38,036 nucleotides of DNA from Acidobacteriota bacterium (lineage in GTDB: Bacteria; Acidobacteriota; Polarisedimenticolia; JAPUKU01), in contig JAPUKU010000178.1 in the NCBI GenBank assembly GCA_027295505.1, forward strand, positions 1-38,036. The letters are read 5' to 3'. A program made the position numbers and the translations under genes. Shown here one piece after another: positions 17,094 to 25,582 of this stretch. The notes beneath the pieces are model-generated. The model saw only the letters and a list, made by a program, of their open reading frames with translations. It was not told the origin of the DNA and did not search any database. The first letter of the stretch is position 1, and every line of letters begins with the position of its first letter.

Positions 17094-17884
17094 GAGGGAG
17101 GCGGGGCACTTCCACAGCCGCCGCCGGGGCACCTGGCTCCCGGGTGGTCCTCCATCTTCTTGGCGAACTTGGCCGGGTCTCCACCCGTGAGCACGAACTG
17201 GTCGTACTCATACCGCAGGCAACATTTGAGCCGGCCGCACATGCCGGTGAGCTTCGAGGGGTTCAGGCTCAGGCCCTGGGCACGGGCCATCTTGATCGAG
17301 ATCGGCTGGAACTCCTTGAGCCAGGTCGAGCAGCAGAGCTGGCGGCCACAGGGCCCGCAGCCGCCCTGCACCTTGGCCTCGTCGCGCAGGCCGATCTGGC
17401 GCATCTCCACCCGCATGTGCATGTGCTGCGCCAGCTCGCGTACCAGCTCGCGAAAATCAACCCTCTCCTCCGCTGTGAAGAAAACGATTGCCTTGTGGCT
17501 GGTCCAGGAATGGCTGATGCGGACCAGCTTCATCTTCAGATTCTTTTCCCCGATCTTCATCTGGCAGAAGGCAAACGCTTCGTCCTCGCGGGCACGCTTG
17601 CTCAGGTAGATCTCGCGGTCGGACTCTTCTGCGCGGCGCAGCACTTTTTTGATCCCCTTCAGACCGCAGTGCTGTGGGGACCGGCGCGTTGCCTGCACGA
17701 CCTCGCCGAAGTCATCCCCGCGCTCGGTCTGGACGATGCAGTAGTCGCCGGGGATAAACTCTAGCTCGCCGCTATCGAACTGGTAGGCGCGAGCGATGTT
17801 GGGGAATTTAACACTGACGACGCTTACGAAAGGGCTAGGAGCTGATGGAGCGGGGGAGGTGTTGCCGGTTGGGGGCATGGGCAT
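17090..17884 (-). CDS. PSP1 C-terminal-domain protein, RicT/YaaT-like
   Basis: VVSVKFPNIARAYQFDSGELEFIPGDYCIVQTERGDDFGEV...GGCGPCGRQLCCSTWLKEFQPISIKMARAQGLSLNPSKLTGMCGRLKCCLRYE (Cys-rich Fe-S-like signature); SD GGAGG upstream of ATG. Confidence 0.93.
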   Translation of the reverse strand: MPMPPTGNTSPAPSAPSPFVSVVSVKFPNIARAYQFDSGELEFIPGDYCIVQTERGDDFGEVVQATRRSPQHCGLKGIKKVLRRAEESDREIYLSKRAREDEAFAFCQMKIGEKNLKMKLVRISHSWTSHKAIVFFTAEERVDFRELVRELAQHMHMRVEMRQIGLRDEAKVQGGCGPCGRQLCCSTWLKEFQPISIKMARAQGLSLNPSKLTGMCGRLKCCLRYEYDQFVLTGGDPAKFAKKMEDHPGARCPGGGCGSAPPPS

Positions 17885-17968
17885 GCCCTCCTATATAAAA
17901 CCGCACCCGGTCCGGCGCGGTGGTTATGGCCAGTAGAGACAGTTGTATCCAAAGGCCTAGCAATAGAA

Positions 17969-17997
17969 ATTATGTCACCCTCGAGGAGATCGGTCAA
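17969..17997 (-). promoter_or_regulatory. Putative sigma70-type promoter for the PSP1/RicT gene
   Basis: On the minus strand TTGACC - 17 nt - CATAAT, ~85 bp upstream of the start codon at 17884. Confidence 0.5.
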
Positions 17998-18056
17998 GGA
18001 AAGGCTCACTTGACCCGCGGGTCGGTGCTTACCTATCGTGGTCCGGGCATGAGCCA

Positions 18057-18533
18057 ATGAGCCGTTCCGAAGAAGCTGAAAAGGTGCTCGTCACCAACCG
18101 CCAGGCCCGCTACCGGTACCACATCCTGGAACGCCTGGAGGCGGGGATCGCTCTCGAGGGCTCGGAGGTGAAGTCGGTGCGGGAGGGGCGGGCGAACCTG
18201 AGGGAGGCATACGCCCGTATCCGGCGCGGCGAGGCGTTCCTGTTCAACTGCCACATCAGCCCCTACGCCAACGCAGGGCCCTTCGCCCCCGAGCCGACCC
18301 GCGAGCGCAAGTTGCTCCTGCACCGCCGGGAGATCCTGCGCCTGCAGGCAGCCACCGACCGATCCGGCCATACGCTGGTGCCCCTGCGGCTGTACCTGAA
18401 GAACCGCCGCGTGAAGGTCGAAATCGCCATCGCCCGCGCCAAGAAGCTGCACGACAAGCGGGACGCGAAGCGACGTGAGACGATTGACCGCGAGGCAGCC
18501 CAGGCCGCCAAGGACGCCCGCCACCGCCGCTAG
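18057..18533 (+). CDS. smpB: tmRNA-binding protein SmpB
   Basis: VTNRQARYRYHILERLEAGIALEGSEVKSVREGRANLREAYARI...LFNCHISPYANAG...RERKLLLHRREI...LVPLRLYLKNRRVKVEIAIARAKKLHDKRDAKR. Confidence 0.97.
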   Translation: MSRSEEAEKVLVTNRQARYRYHILERLEAGIALEGSEVKSVREGRANLREAYARIRRGEAFLFNCHISPYANAGPFAPEPTRERKLLLHRREILRLQAATDRSGHTLVPLRLYLKNRRVKVEIAIARAKKLHDKRDAKRRETIDREAAQAAKDARHRR

Positions 18534-18546
18534 TTCCCACCCGAAA

Positions 18547-18630
18547 CGAGTACCTTGGAAGGACTGGAGGCAGAGCCCCGCCTTGTCTCGGGTCCGGCCC
18601 TGTCTCAGGACCGTAGAGGTGGGGTACTCG
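18547..18630. other. Candidate structured intergenic element (possible RNA) downstream of smpB
   Basis: CGAGTACC (18547-18554) is perfectly complementary to GGTACTCG (18623-18630), with further internal complementarity (GGAC...AGGC...GCCT...GTCC) in between. Confidence 0.3.
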
Positions 18631-18677
18631 GATCATGCATGAGGCAGTGACGTTCTGGGTTCGGGTGCCCCCGAGGT

Positions 18678-18717
18678 CGAGAGATGGTCGTCGACGCACG
18701 CCGGGTGCCCGCTTGCG
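18678..18717. repeat. Bipartite direct repeat, copy 1: CGAGAGA-N14-CGCCGGGTGCCCGCTTGCG
   Basis: Exact 7-mer and 19-mer blocks separated by exactly 14 nt, identical to 19599-19638; also inside a small hairpin (GCACGC/GCGTGC). Confidence 0.6.
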
Positions 18718-18729
18718 TGCTGGGGAGGA

Positions 18730-19509
18730 TTACTCGATGGTGCCGTCGAGGGGGCTGGAGGCGGTGGCGTACAGCTTGCGCGGGATGCGCCCCGCTTCGT
18801 AGGCGAGGCGTCCCGATGCGACGGCGTGCTTCATTGCCTCGGCCATCTTGAGCGGATCGCGCGCACCGGCGATCCCGGTGTTCATCAGAATGCCGTCGGC
18901 ACCGAGCTCCATTGCCATGGCCGCGTCAGAGGCGGTCCCCACTCCAGCGTCCACAATGATTGGAAGATCTGGGATCTGCTCGATCAGGATTCGTAGCGCA
19001 TTGCGGTTCTGGATGCCCAGTCCCGAGCCGATGGGCGCGCCGAGCGGCATGATGGCGGCGGCGCCCGCGTCTCTCAGCCGCTTGGCAACGACCAGGTCCT
19101 CGTTGGTGTACGGAAGCACCGTGAATCCCTCCTTCACGAGAGTCCGGGTGGCCTCCAGGAGGGCGTGCGTATCCGGGAAAAGCGTCTTCTCGTCGCCGAT
19201 CACCTCGAGCTTGATCAGGCTGGATAGCCCGGCCTCGCGCGCCAGGCGGGCCGTGCGCACCGCGTCGTCAGCCGTGTAGCAGCCGGCGGTGTTGGGAAGC
19301 AGGACGTATTTCTTGGGATCGATGTAGGTCAGGAGCGATTCCTCGGGCGGTCCGCCGAGCTTCACGCGGCGAACCGCGACCGTGACCATCTCGGCGCCTG
19401 AGCGCTCGATCGCCTGCTGCGTCTGCTCGAACGATGCGTACTTGCCGGTACCCACGATGAGGCGTGATCGATACTCCCGGCCGGCGATTTTCAGCGGTGA
19501 AACATTCAT
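18730..19509 (-). CDS. thiG: Thiazole synthase ThiG
   Basis: [44 protein letters not shown]..., [25 protein letters not shown]...[14 protein letters not shown]..., [37 protein letters not shown]. Track start 19542 also in frame; MNVSPLKI at 19509 preferred. Confidence 0.96.
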   Translation of the reverse strand: MNVSPLKIAGREYRSRLIVGTGKYASFEQTQQAIERSGAEMVTVAVRRVKLGGPPEESLLTYIDPKKYVLLPNTAGCYTADDAVRTARLAREAGLSSLIKLEVIGDEKTLFPDTHALLEATRTLVKEGFTVLPYTNEDLVVAKRLRDAGAAAIMPLGAPIGSGLGIQNRNALRILIEQIPDLPIIVDAGVGTASDAAMAMELGADGILMNTGIAGARDPLKMAEAMKHAVASGRLAYEAGRIPRKLYATASSPLDGTIE

Positions 19510-19574
19510 GTTTCTGTCCAGAATTGCTCTCGATTCTAGCACAGCACCACGCGCCCGAGCTGTCGGATGAGGTT

Positions 19575-19723
19575 GCTAGAGCAGGGTTAGCCCGCTACCG
19601 AGAGACCATGCCTGAGGTGCGCCGGGTGCCCGCTTGCGGGCGGCGCACGAGGGAGAGGCGAGCGCAGGCGTCGCCTGCGCGGAGCCATGTCTCGAGGTGG
19701 TGGGCCAGTCCTGCTCTACTAGC
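19575..19723. repeat. ~149-nt long imperfect inverted repeat between thiS and thiG
   Basis: Termini GCTAGAGCAGG (19575-19585) and CCTGCTCTACTAGC (19710-19723) pair; inner arms CGAGAGACCATG / CATGTCTCG; contains two strong hairpins, 19617-19648 and 19662-19680 (GCGCAGGCG T CGCCTGCGC). Confidence 0.5.
19599..19638. repeat. Bipartite direct repeat, copy 2: CGAGAGA-N14-CGCCGGGTGCCCGCTTGCG
   Basis: Same two blocks and same spacing as 18678-18717, on the same strand, 921 bp away. Confidence 0.6.
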
Positions 19724-19752
19724 GGCCCGGGACAGGGCGCGGGGCGACGGGC

Positions 19753-19953
19753 TTAGCCGCCGCCGACGAGCTGCACGATCTCCAGCTCGTCATCGTCCTC
19801 GAGGCGCACCGACGAGTACTTGTCGCGGTGCACCAGTGTGCGGTTTCGCTCGACCGCCACGCGCGCGGCGGGGAGCTGCAGCTTTTCCAGTAGTGCCGGA
19901 AGCATCAGATCGCCGGGAAACTGCCGCACTGCTCCGTTGATCTTCAGGCGCAT
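19753..19953 (-). CDS. thiS: Sulfur carrier protein ThiS
   Basis: 66 aa ubiquitin-like: MRLKINGAVRQFPGDLMLPALLEKLQLPAARVAVERNRTLVHRDKYSSVRLEDDDELEIVQLVGGG, C-terminal GG tail. Confidence 0.92.
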   Translation of the reverse strand: MRLKINGAVRQFPGDLMLPALLEKLQLPAARVAVERNRTLVHRDKYSSVRLEDDDELEIVQLVGGG

Positions 19954-19992
19954 GCAAACAGCATAACAGGAAGGTAACGGGCGGGACAGGGT

Positions 19993-20664
19993 TCAGGCGA
20001 CCGGTTCGCCGACGGGCTCGGAACGCTTCCGATGGACGAGCATGCGGGCCTCCTCGCGGGCCTGCTTGGAGGTCGCCTCGACGATCAGCACCGCGCTGGC
20101 ATCTTCGCATTCGGGCAGTGCAATCGTGGTCACCACCTTACCTTCGCGATTGGTCTTGCCGCGGAACAGCTCCATGTCATCCTGGCCGGGACGGGCAAGA
20201 CGAATAGAGACAGCCACCTTGGGGAGCGGCTTGGAAGTCAGCTCGGTACGCACATATACTTCGACTTCGGCACTCTCGCCGAAAACCAGATCCGAGGGCC
20301 CCTGAACGATCACCTCGAGGCGCTCGTCCCCTTTGCTGGATGCCAGGTGTTCGAGGATTACCTGGTCGAGCCGGCGCTTCGAGACGAAGTTTTCGCCGAA
20401 CTGCGGTGGACCTTCCGGTGCGTACTTTCCTCCACGCACATCCATAAGCATGCGCTTGTGCTGGGATTCGAGGCGCTCCTGGATATCTTTCTCTCCGGCA
20501 CCGGCCTCGAGAAGATCCGCGTACGGCGTCTGCTTCGAGCCGAGGATCTTTCCCTTCTGGTAGATGAGTGATTCGATGATGGGGTTGTTGAGGCCCTTGT
20601 CTTCTGTTTGGACGTGGTAGACCTGTCCCTTGTATTCGACGTCGGTGTTGTGGCCGGTGATCAT
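19993..20664 (-). CDS. Conserved-looking hypothetical protein with C-terminal Ig-like/beta-sandwich-type region
   Basis: MITGHNTDVEYKGQVYHVQTEDKGLNNPIIESLIYQKGKILGSKQTPYADLL...; C-terminal LEVIVQGPSDLVFGESAEVEVYVRTELTSKPLPKVAVSIRLARPG...GKTNREGKVVTTIALPECEDASAVLIVEAT. Start at 20664, not the track start 21132, which lies antisense to the pdaD-like gene. Confidence 0.75.
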   Translation of the reverse strand: MITGHNTDVEYKGQVYHVQTEDKGLNNPIIESLIYQKGKILGSKQTPYADLLEAGAGEKDIQERLESQHKRMLMDVRGGKYAPEGPPQFGENFVSKRRLDQVILEHLASSKGDERLEVIVQGPSDLVFGESAEVEVYVRTELTSKPLPKVAVSIRLARPGQDDMELFRGKTNREGKVVTTIALPECEDASAVLIVEATSKQAREEARMLVHRKRSEPVGEPVA

Positions 20665-20820
20665 GGGTGAGCTGGGATCCTGCTTCCGGGGAAGATACCG
20701 CCGTGGTGCCGCGATTCCGGACACACGGACGGCTACCGGGACCCCTCTGCCAATATGGAGCACGCACCGGCCGGCGTCAAGGCGTTGGGAACAAAGGACA
20801 TCTATGGTACTATCCGGCGA

Positions 20821-21363
20821 ATGTTCGTGCCCACTAAATTGTTCCTGACCAAGGGGGTGGGGGTTCATCGCGAGCAACTGACCTCCTTCGAAATGGCCCT
20901 GAGGGTGGCGGGAATCGCCCGCTTTAACATCATCACGGTCTCCAGCATCGTCCCTCCGCAGGCCAAAATCATCACCCAATCGGCGGGCCTCAAGCTGCTC
21001 ACACCCGGGCAGATCGTGCCGTGCGTAGTGGCCAGGATCGCCACCAACGAGCCCCACCGGCTGGTCGCCTCGTCGATCGGGGTGGCGCTTCCGAAAGATC
21101 CGACGCAGCACGGCTACCTCTCGGAGCACCACGCTTTCGGCGAGACGGATGAAAAATCAGGCTCGTACGCCGAGGCGCTGGCTGCCCACATGCTGGCCAC
21201 GACCCTGGGGATCGATTTTGATCCCAATTCCTACGACAAGAAGAAAGAGGTGTGGCAGATCAGTGACCAGATCGTGCGCACGACGAACGTCACCCAGTCC
21301 GCCATCGGGCAAAAGGACGGCCATTGGACCACCGTTCTGGCCAGCGCCGTCCTTCTGGCGTGA
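20821..21363 (+). CDS. Pyruvoyl-dependent arginine decarboxylase
   Basis: [52 protein letters not shown] (Ser-Ser self-cleavage context), [34 protein letters not shown]-like stretch. Confidence 0.92.
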   Translation: MFVPTKLFLTKGVGVHREQLTSFEMALRVAGIARFNIITVSSIVPPQAKIITQSAGLKLLTPGQIVPCVVARIATNEPHRLVASSIGVALPKDPTQHGYLSEHHAFGETDEKSGSYAEALAAHMLATTLGIDFDPNSYDKKKEVWQISDQIVRTTNVTQSAIGQKDGHWTTVLASAVLLA

Positions 21364-21372
21364 GGAACCGCG

Positions 21373-22248
21373 GTGGGGACTCAGCCGCCATTCAACTTCC
21401 TGGGCCTTCCGGCCGCCAGTTGTGATCCTGATCGCTCCCGGGCGGTGATCCTGCCGGTGCCGTACGAACGAACGACCTCGTATGCCGGCGGAACCGCTCG
21501 GGGCCCCGAAGCGATCATCGAAGCTTCTCGATACGTCGAGCTGTACGACGAGGAGCTGGAGAGCGAGCCGTACCACGCCGGAGTGCATACGGCTGCGCCG
21601 CTCGACCTCACGGGCCTGGACGCTCCCGGCTCGATGGCGCGCATTGAGCAGGAGGTGCACGGTTATCTCGAGCGCGACAAGTGGATCTGCATGCTGGGAG
21701 GAGAACACACGATCACCACGGGTGGCGTGAGGGCCGCCCTCAAGCGGTATCCTTCGTTGACGGTCGTGCAACTCGATGCGCACGCGGATCTGCGCGATGA
21801 GTACGAGGGCACGCCCTGGAGCCATGCCTGCGTCATGCGCCGCGTTCATGATCTGTGCCCCGCCGTGGCCATCGGCATCCGCGCGCTCAGCCGCGAGGAG
21901 GCGGAGTTTGCGCGCTCACACGAGAAACACATTCTGTATGCCCACCAGATGGACGCTGACTGGCCCGAGCGCGCTCTGGAGGGTATTTCAGGTGATGTTT
22001 ATCTGACCTTCGACCTGGATTTTCTGGATCCGACTCTGATGCCGTCGACGGGGACTCCGGAGCCGGGTGGAGGAACTTACGGACCGACCCTGCGCTTTCT
22101 GCGCGGGCTGGCAGGTCGCGCGCGTGTTGTCGCCATGGACATGGTGGAACTGATGCCGCTGCGGGGCCTGCATGCACCCAACTTCTCAGCCGCCCGCCTG
22201 CTGTACAAGATTATGGGATACTGCCTTGCCGCGTCGTCCAAGACCTGA
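21373..22248 (+). CDS. speB: Agmatinase/ureohydrolase
   Basis: VILPVPYERTTSYAGGTARGPEAIIEASRYVELYDEEL, MLGGEHTITTGGVRA, VVQLDAHADLRDEYEGTPWSHACVMRR, VYLTFDLDFLDPTLMPSTGTPEPGG (Mn-binding DAHxD and DxDxxDP). Confidence 0.94.
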   Translation: MGTQPPFNFLGLPAASCDPDRSRAVILPVPYERTTSYAGGTARGPEAIIEASRYVELYDEELESEPYHAGVHTAAPLDLTGLDAPGSMARIEQEVHGYLERDKWICMLGGEHTITTGGVRAALKRYPSLTVVQLDAHADLRDEYEGTPWSHACVMRRVHDLCPAVAIGIRALSREEAEFARSHEKHILYAHQMDADWPERALEGISGDVYLTFDLDFLDPTLMPSTGTPEPGGGTYGPTLRFLRGLAGRARVVAMDMVELMPLRGLHAPNFSAARLLYKIMGYCLAASSKT

Positions 22249-22311
22249 GAAGGAAGCGGCAGCAGGGGACGTGCTCGAGACCCTTAGCGGGGGTAGGAGG
22301 TAAGCGCCGAG

Positions 22312-23145
22312 ATGTGCACACTCATCCTGTATTACCGGTGCCGGGACGACTGGCCGTTGCTGGTGGCCGGCAACCGGGACGAGCGACTCGATCGACCGGC
22401 TCAGGCGCCGCGCGCACTACCCGGTAAGCTACGCCGCTGGGCCGGGATCGATAAGGAGGCGAACGGCACGTGGCTGGGGCTGAACGCGGCCGGAACCATT
22501 GTCGGGTTAACCAACGCGGCCCGCTCCATGCGCGATTCTTCACTGCGCTCCCGGGGCAAGCTCGTGCTCGACATCCTCAAGGAGCCGAGCGCCACGGCGG
22601 CGGCCGAGGCACTCTCGGACATCGAGGACTCCACTTACAACCCGTTCCAGATCATCGTCGCGGACGCGAGGTACGCTTTCCTCGGAACCTTCGACACGAC
22701 CATGCGCGTAGAGCCTCTTCCGGAAGGGGTGCATGTCCTGACGAATGCGGCACCCGGCGATCCGGAGGAGCCCCGGCGGGCTGAGGTTCTCCGCCTTCTG
22801 GGCGTGGAAGGCCCTCCCGAGGGGAAATCCGTAGAAGACCTGCAGCGCATCCTGTCACGCCATGCTCCGGTTCCGGAGCGCAGCGTCTGCCTGCACAGGC
22901 CGGTATTCGGTACGCGCTCGGCAAGTTTGATTGGCATCGGCGGCAAGCGCGCCCCACTGTATCTGCACGCGGAGGGACCGCCCTGCCGCACGCCGTTCCG
23001 GGATCTCTCCCCCAGGCGCTCGGAGTTCAAGACAACCGCGCCGTCAGGCGGAAAATTACGCGCCGCGGCACGCAACCGGCGCTCTCCGGCGGCCAAACCC
23101 ACTACCAAGAAACGCGCCCCGCGCTCCCGGCGGATTCACGCCTGA
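22312..23145 (+). CDS. NRDE/TANGO2-family protein
   Basis: MCTLILYYRCRDDWPLLVAGNRDERLDRPAQAPR...WAGIDKEANGTWLGLNAAGTIVGLTNAA (N-terminal MCTL... and NRDE motif). Confidence 0.92.
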   Translation: MCTLILYYRCRDDWPLLVAGNRDERLDRPAQAPRALPGKLRRWAGIDKEANGTWLGLNAAGTIVGLTNAARSMRDSSLRSRGKLVLDILKEPSATAAAEALSDIEDSTYNPFQIIVADARYAFLGTFDTTMRVEPLPEGVHVLTNAAPGDPEEPRRAEVLRLLGVEGPPEGKSVEDLQRILSRHAPVPERSVCLHRPVFGTRSASLIGIGGKRAPLYLHAEGPPCRTPFRDLSPRRSEFKTTAPSGGKLRAAARNRRSPAAKPTTKKRAPRSRRIHA

Positions 23146-23163
23146 GCCGTTTTCGGCCGACGC

Positions 23164-24852
23164 CTACCACACACCGATGTCGGTAGGCTTCTTCTCTGGA
23201 AGGGGATCCGGCAGCGGCTTGCGGGGCAGCATCTCCTCCCGCGTGGCTGCGTGGTACACGACCGACGCCAGCACCGCCGAGGCCTGCATCAGGTCGGTCG
23301 GTACGACATGGTCGTACACATCGATGTTGGAGTGGTGGGTTTGCGTCGAGTACTCGAGCGGATCCTGAATGAACTGGAACCCCGGCAAACCGACCGCATC
23401 AAACGAGAGATGATCGGTTCCCCGGGTGTTTCGGATGGAGATCGTCTCCACGCCCAGATCGCGGAACGGAGCGAGCCAGTCCGCGAAGATCGGCCGCATC
23501 ATGTCGTTCCCCTGCAGGTAGACGCCGCGAATCTTCCCTGAACCGTTGTCGATGTTGAAGTAACCGCTCAGCCGCGCGTGGCCCCGCTTCACCTCCATGG
23601 TGATCGGATCTCCGAAATGGGTCCTGACGTAGCCGCGCGATCCGAACAGACCCTGCTCCTCGCCACCCCATAGAGCCAGGCGAACAGTCCGATCCAGCTT
23701 GAGGTCGAGCGCCTTCAGGATGCGCAGGGCTTCCATTACCACGGCACAACCGGCGGCGTTGTCGCTGGCGCCAGTGCCCGCCTGCCATGAATCGAGGTGA
23801 CCGCCGAGCATGATCAGCTCATTTTTCTTCTCGCCACCCGGGATCTCGGCAATCACGTTCCAGTCGTCGAGATCGTCGTCATAGAACTCGACCTCAAGGT
23901 GGAGCTCCACCTTAACCGGGATTTCCTTCTCGATCAAGCGAGCAATCTGGGCGTACGTCTCAGGGGGCAGGACGATCATCGGGGGTGGCACGGGCGCGCC
24001 TTCTTCCCAGGATGCGCTGTCGTCCACGAAGATGATGCCACCTGTTTTCTCGTCGCTGGTGTGAAACGCGGCCACCACCCCTTCGTCGCGAAGGAAGGCG
24101 TGCAGCAAGCCCCACACCCGCATGCTACGCGCCGAGTAGTCTTCAGTTACTTCAAGGGGCAGGGTGGCGTAGGCGCGATAGCGCTCCTTCTCGTCGATGG
24201 GGAAGCTGGTGATGGGCCATTCGATCGGTTCCGCGGCCACGGGCTCCGGTGCCCTGGCGAGGCGGGCCAGTCCCTCATCGTTGAAACGCTTGCTGAGAGG
24301 CTCTTCCCGGGGCTCGAACTCGGGAATTCGATCGAGCAGAACTATCTTTCCCTTGAGGGCACCCTTGTTTTTTTCTGCGTATTCCTTGAGATGTTTCGTC
24401 AGCTTGACGAGGTCGTAGGCCACCTTTGCCTGTGCCTTCGACTCATAAAGCGGCGCCGCCACGACTTCCGCGGTGACTACACCCTGGGTTCCAGCGGTCC
24501 AGGCCATAGGTGCACCGTTGAGGGGCACATACCTTGGTTCCACGAGGTGGGCTGAAAATCTCTTCAGGGACCAGCCGCGGCCGAATTTCCCCCAGCGCTC
24601 GAGCTCCACACGCTTGATTCCCCACTCCTTCATCGCCGACACAGCCCATTCGGCCGCTTGCCGGTACTCCGGTGATCCGCTGAGCCTGGGGCCGATCACA
24701 TCGGAAAGGTGGAACATGTGATCCATCACCTGTGAGTTCCTGAAGGCCTCGGCCTTGATACGGTGAACGACGCTGAGATCAACGTCCTCCGCGGTGCTCG
24801 ATGTGAAAGGAATCAGCAGCAGGAGCAGGCTGGCGCAAAGATAGAGTCTCAT
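23164..24852 (-). CDS. Secreted M28-family metallopeptidase
   Basis: Signal peptide MRLYLCASLLLLLIPFTSSTAED; LIMLGGHLDSWQAGTGASDNAAGCAVVMEALRIL, LALWGGEEQGLFGSRGYV, DHLSFDAVGLPGFQFIQDPLEYSTQTHHSNIDVYDHV. Confidence 0.95.
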   Translation of the reverse strand: MRLYLCASLLLLLIPFTSSTAEDVDLSVVHRIKAEAFRNSQVMDHMFHLSDVIGPRLSGSPEYRQAAEWAVSAMKEWGIKRVELERWGKFGRGWSLKRFSAHLVEPRYVPLNGAPMAWTAGTQGVVTAEVVAAPLYESKAQAKVAYDLVKLTKHLKEYAEKNKGALKGKIVLLDRIPEFEPREEPLSKRFNDEGLARLARAPEPVAAEPIEWPITSFPIDEKERYRAYATLPLEVTEDYSARSMRVWGLLHAFLRDEGVVAAFHTSDEKTGGIIFVDDSASWEEGAPVPPPMIVLPPETYAQIARLIEKEIPVKVELHLEVEFYDDDLDDWNVIAEIPGGEKKNELIMLGGHLDSWQAGTGASDNAAGCAVVMEALRILKALDLKLDRTVRLALWGGEEQGLFGSRGYVRTHFGDPITMEVKRGHARLSGYFNIDNGSGKIRGVYLQGNDMMRPIFADWLAPFRDLGVETISIRNTRGTDHLSFDAVGLPGFQFIQDPLEYSTQTHHSNIDVYDHVVPTDLMQASAVLASVVYHAATREEMLPRKPLPDPLPEKKPTDIGVW

Positions 24853-24905
24853 TGCTGGCTCTCCGTGGTGGTTCGAAAGATTTTGGTGCTTGCTGGAATC
24901 GGCGA

Positions 24906-24935
24906 AGGGTACGCTGGTGGAGCACCCGAGGTCAA
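24906..24935 (-). promoter_or_regulatory. Weak putative promoter for the M28 peptidase
   Basis: Minus strand TTGACC - 18 nt - TACCCT upstream of start 24852. Confidence 0.25.
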
Positions 24936-24946
24936 GCGGTGCCGGG

Positions 24947-25492
24947 CTAGAACAGGGACCCCTGTTCGGCGGGGTAGGCGAGGCGGCCTGCGAGGACGCG
25001 GGCGCAACCGGTGCGCTGGTGCTGCTCGAGCTGGTCGATGCCAGTGATGTGGAGGATCTCTACCTTCCGCTGCTGGAGCGCATCGGATAGCAACGAGCGG
25101 TGGCAGTTCCGGTAATCCGCTTCCGCGCACAGGATGGCTGAGCGCCGCCGGAGCGCAAACGCCATCAGGACATCGAGCGCCGACTCGAAGGCCGGTGTTT
25201 CCATGTAATCTGCGTAGGCGCGGAAGCCTCCTTCGGGCAGTCCCAGGTGGCGCGATCCGGGACGCGGCCGGCGCAGGCCGCCGAGGGCGGGCATCCCAGA
25301 ATAAAGGATGCCGGCCTCGCCCAATGTGTCTGCCAGCGCTTCTGAGTTGAAGTGTGGATTGCGGCGCGATCTCGGCAATGAGCGCACATCGGCCACTGCC
25401 ACGATGGCATGGGCGTGAAGAAGATCAAGGAACTCCCGGGCGGACCGGTTGGAGTGTCCGACTGTGTGAAGGACGAGATCTGGCGCGCTCAT
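24947..25492 (-). CDS. DUF488 family protein
   Basis: VLHTVGHSNRSAREFLDLLHAHAIVAVADVRSLPRSRRNPHFNSEALADTLGEAGILYSGMPALGGLR...YADYMETPAFE...ILCAEADYRNCHRSLLSDAL. Confidence 0.93.
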   Translation of the reverse strand: MSAPDLVLHTVGHSNRSAREFLDLLHAHAIVAVADVRSLPRSRRNPHFNSEALADTLGEAGILYSGMPALGGLRRPRPGSRHLGLPEGGFRAYADYMETPAFESALDVLMAFALRRRSAILCAEADYRNCHRSLLSDALQQRKVEILHITGIDQLEQHQRTGCARVLAGRLAYPAEQGSLF

Positions 25493-25582
25493 TTTCTATC
25501 TCAATCGATTCGCTTACCCACGGAGAAAATCTTACCACCGCTCCACGGCTGCCTGTGGCCCGGTCGGGAGTAGTATGGGGTC

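Noticed and set aside
18256-18699. 147-aa minus ORF over the smpB 3' region
   Set aside because: Antisense to smpB, Arg/Gly-rich shadow frame with no family signature.
18534-18729. tmRNA (ssrA) next to smpB
   Set aside because: No tRNA-like ends, CCA, or tag-peptide ORF could be recognised; only a generic stem and a repeat.
19543-19752. TPP riboswitch in the thiS-thiG region
   Set aside because: No CUGAGA or ACCUGAU...GGAUAAUGCCAGCG-type core on the thi-coding (minus) strand; the region is an imperfect palindrome instead.
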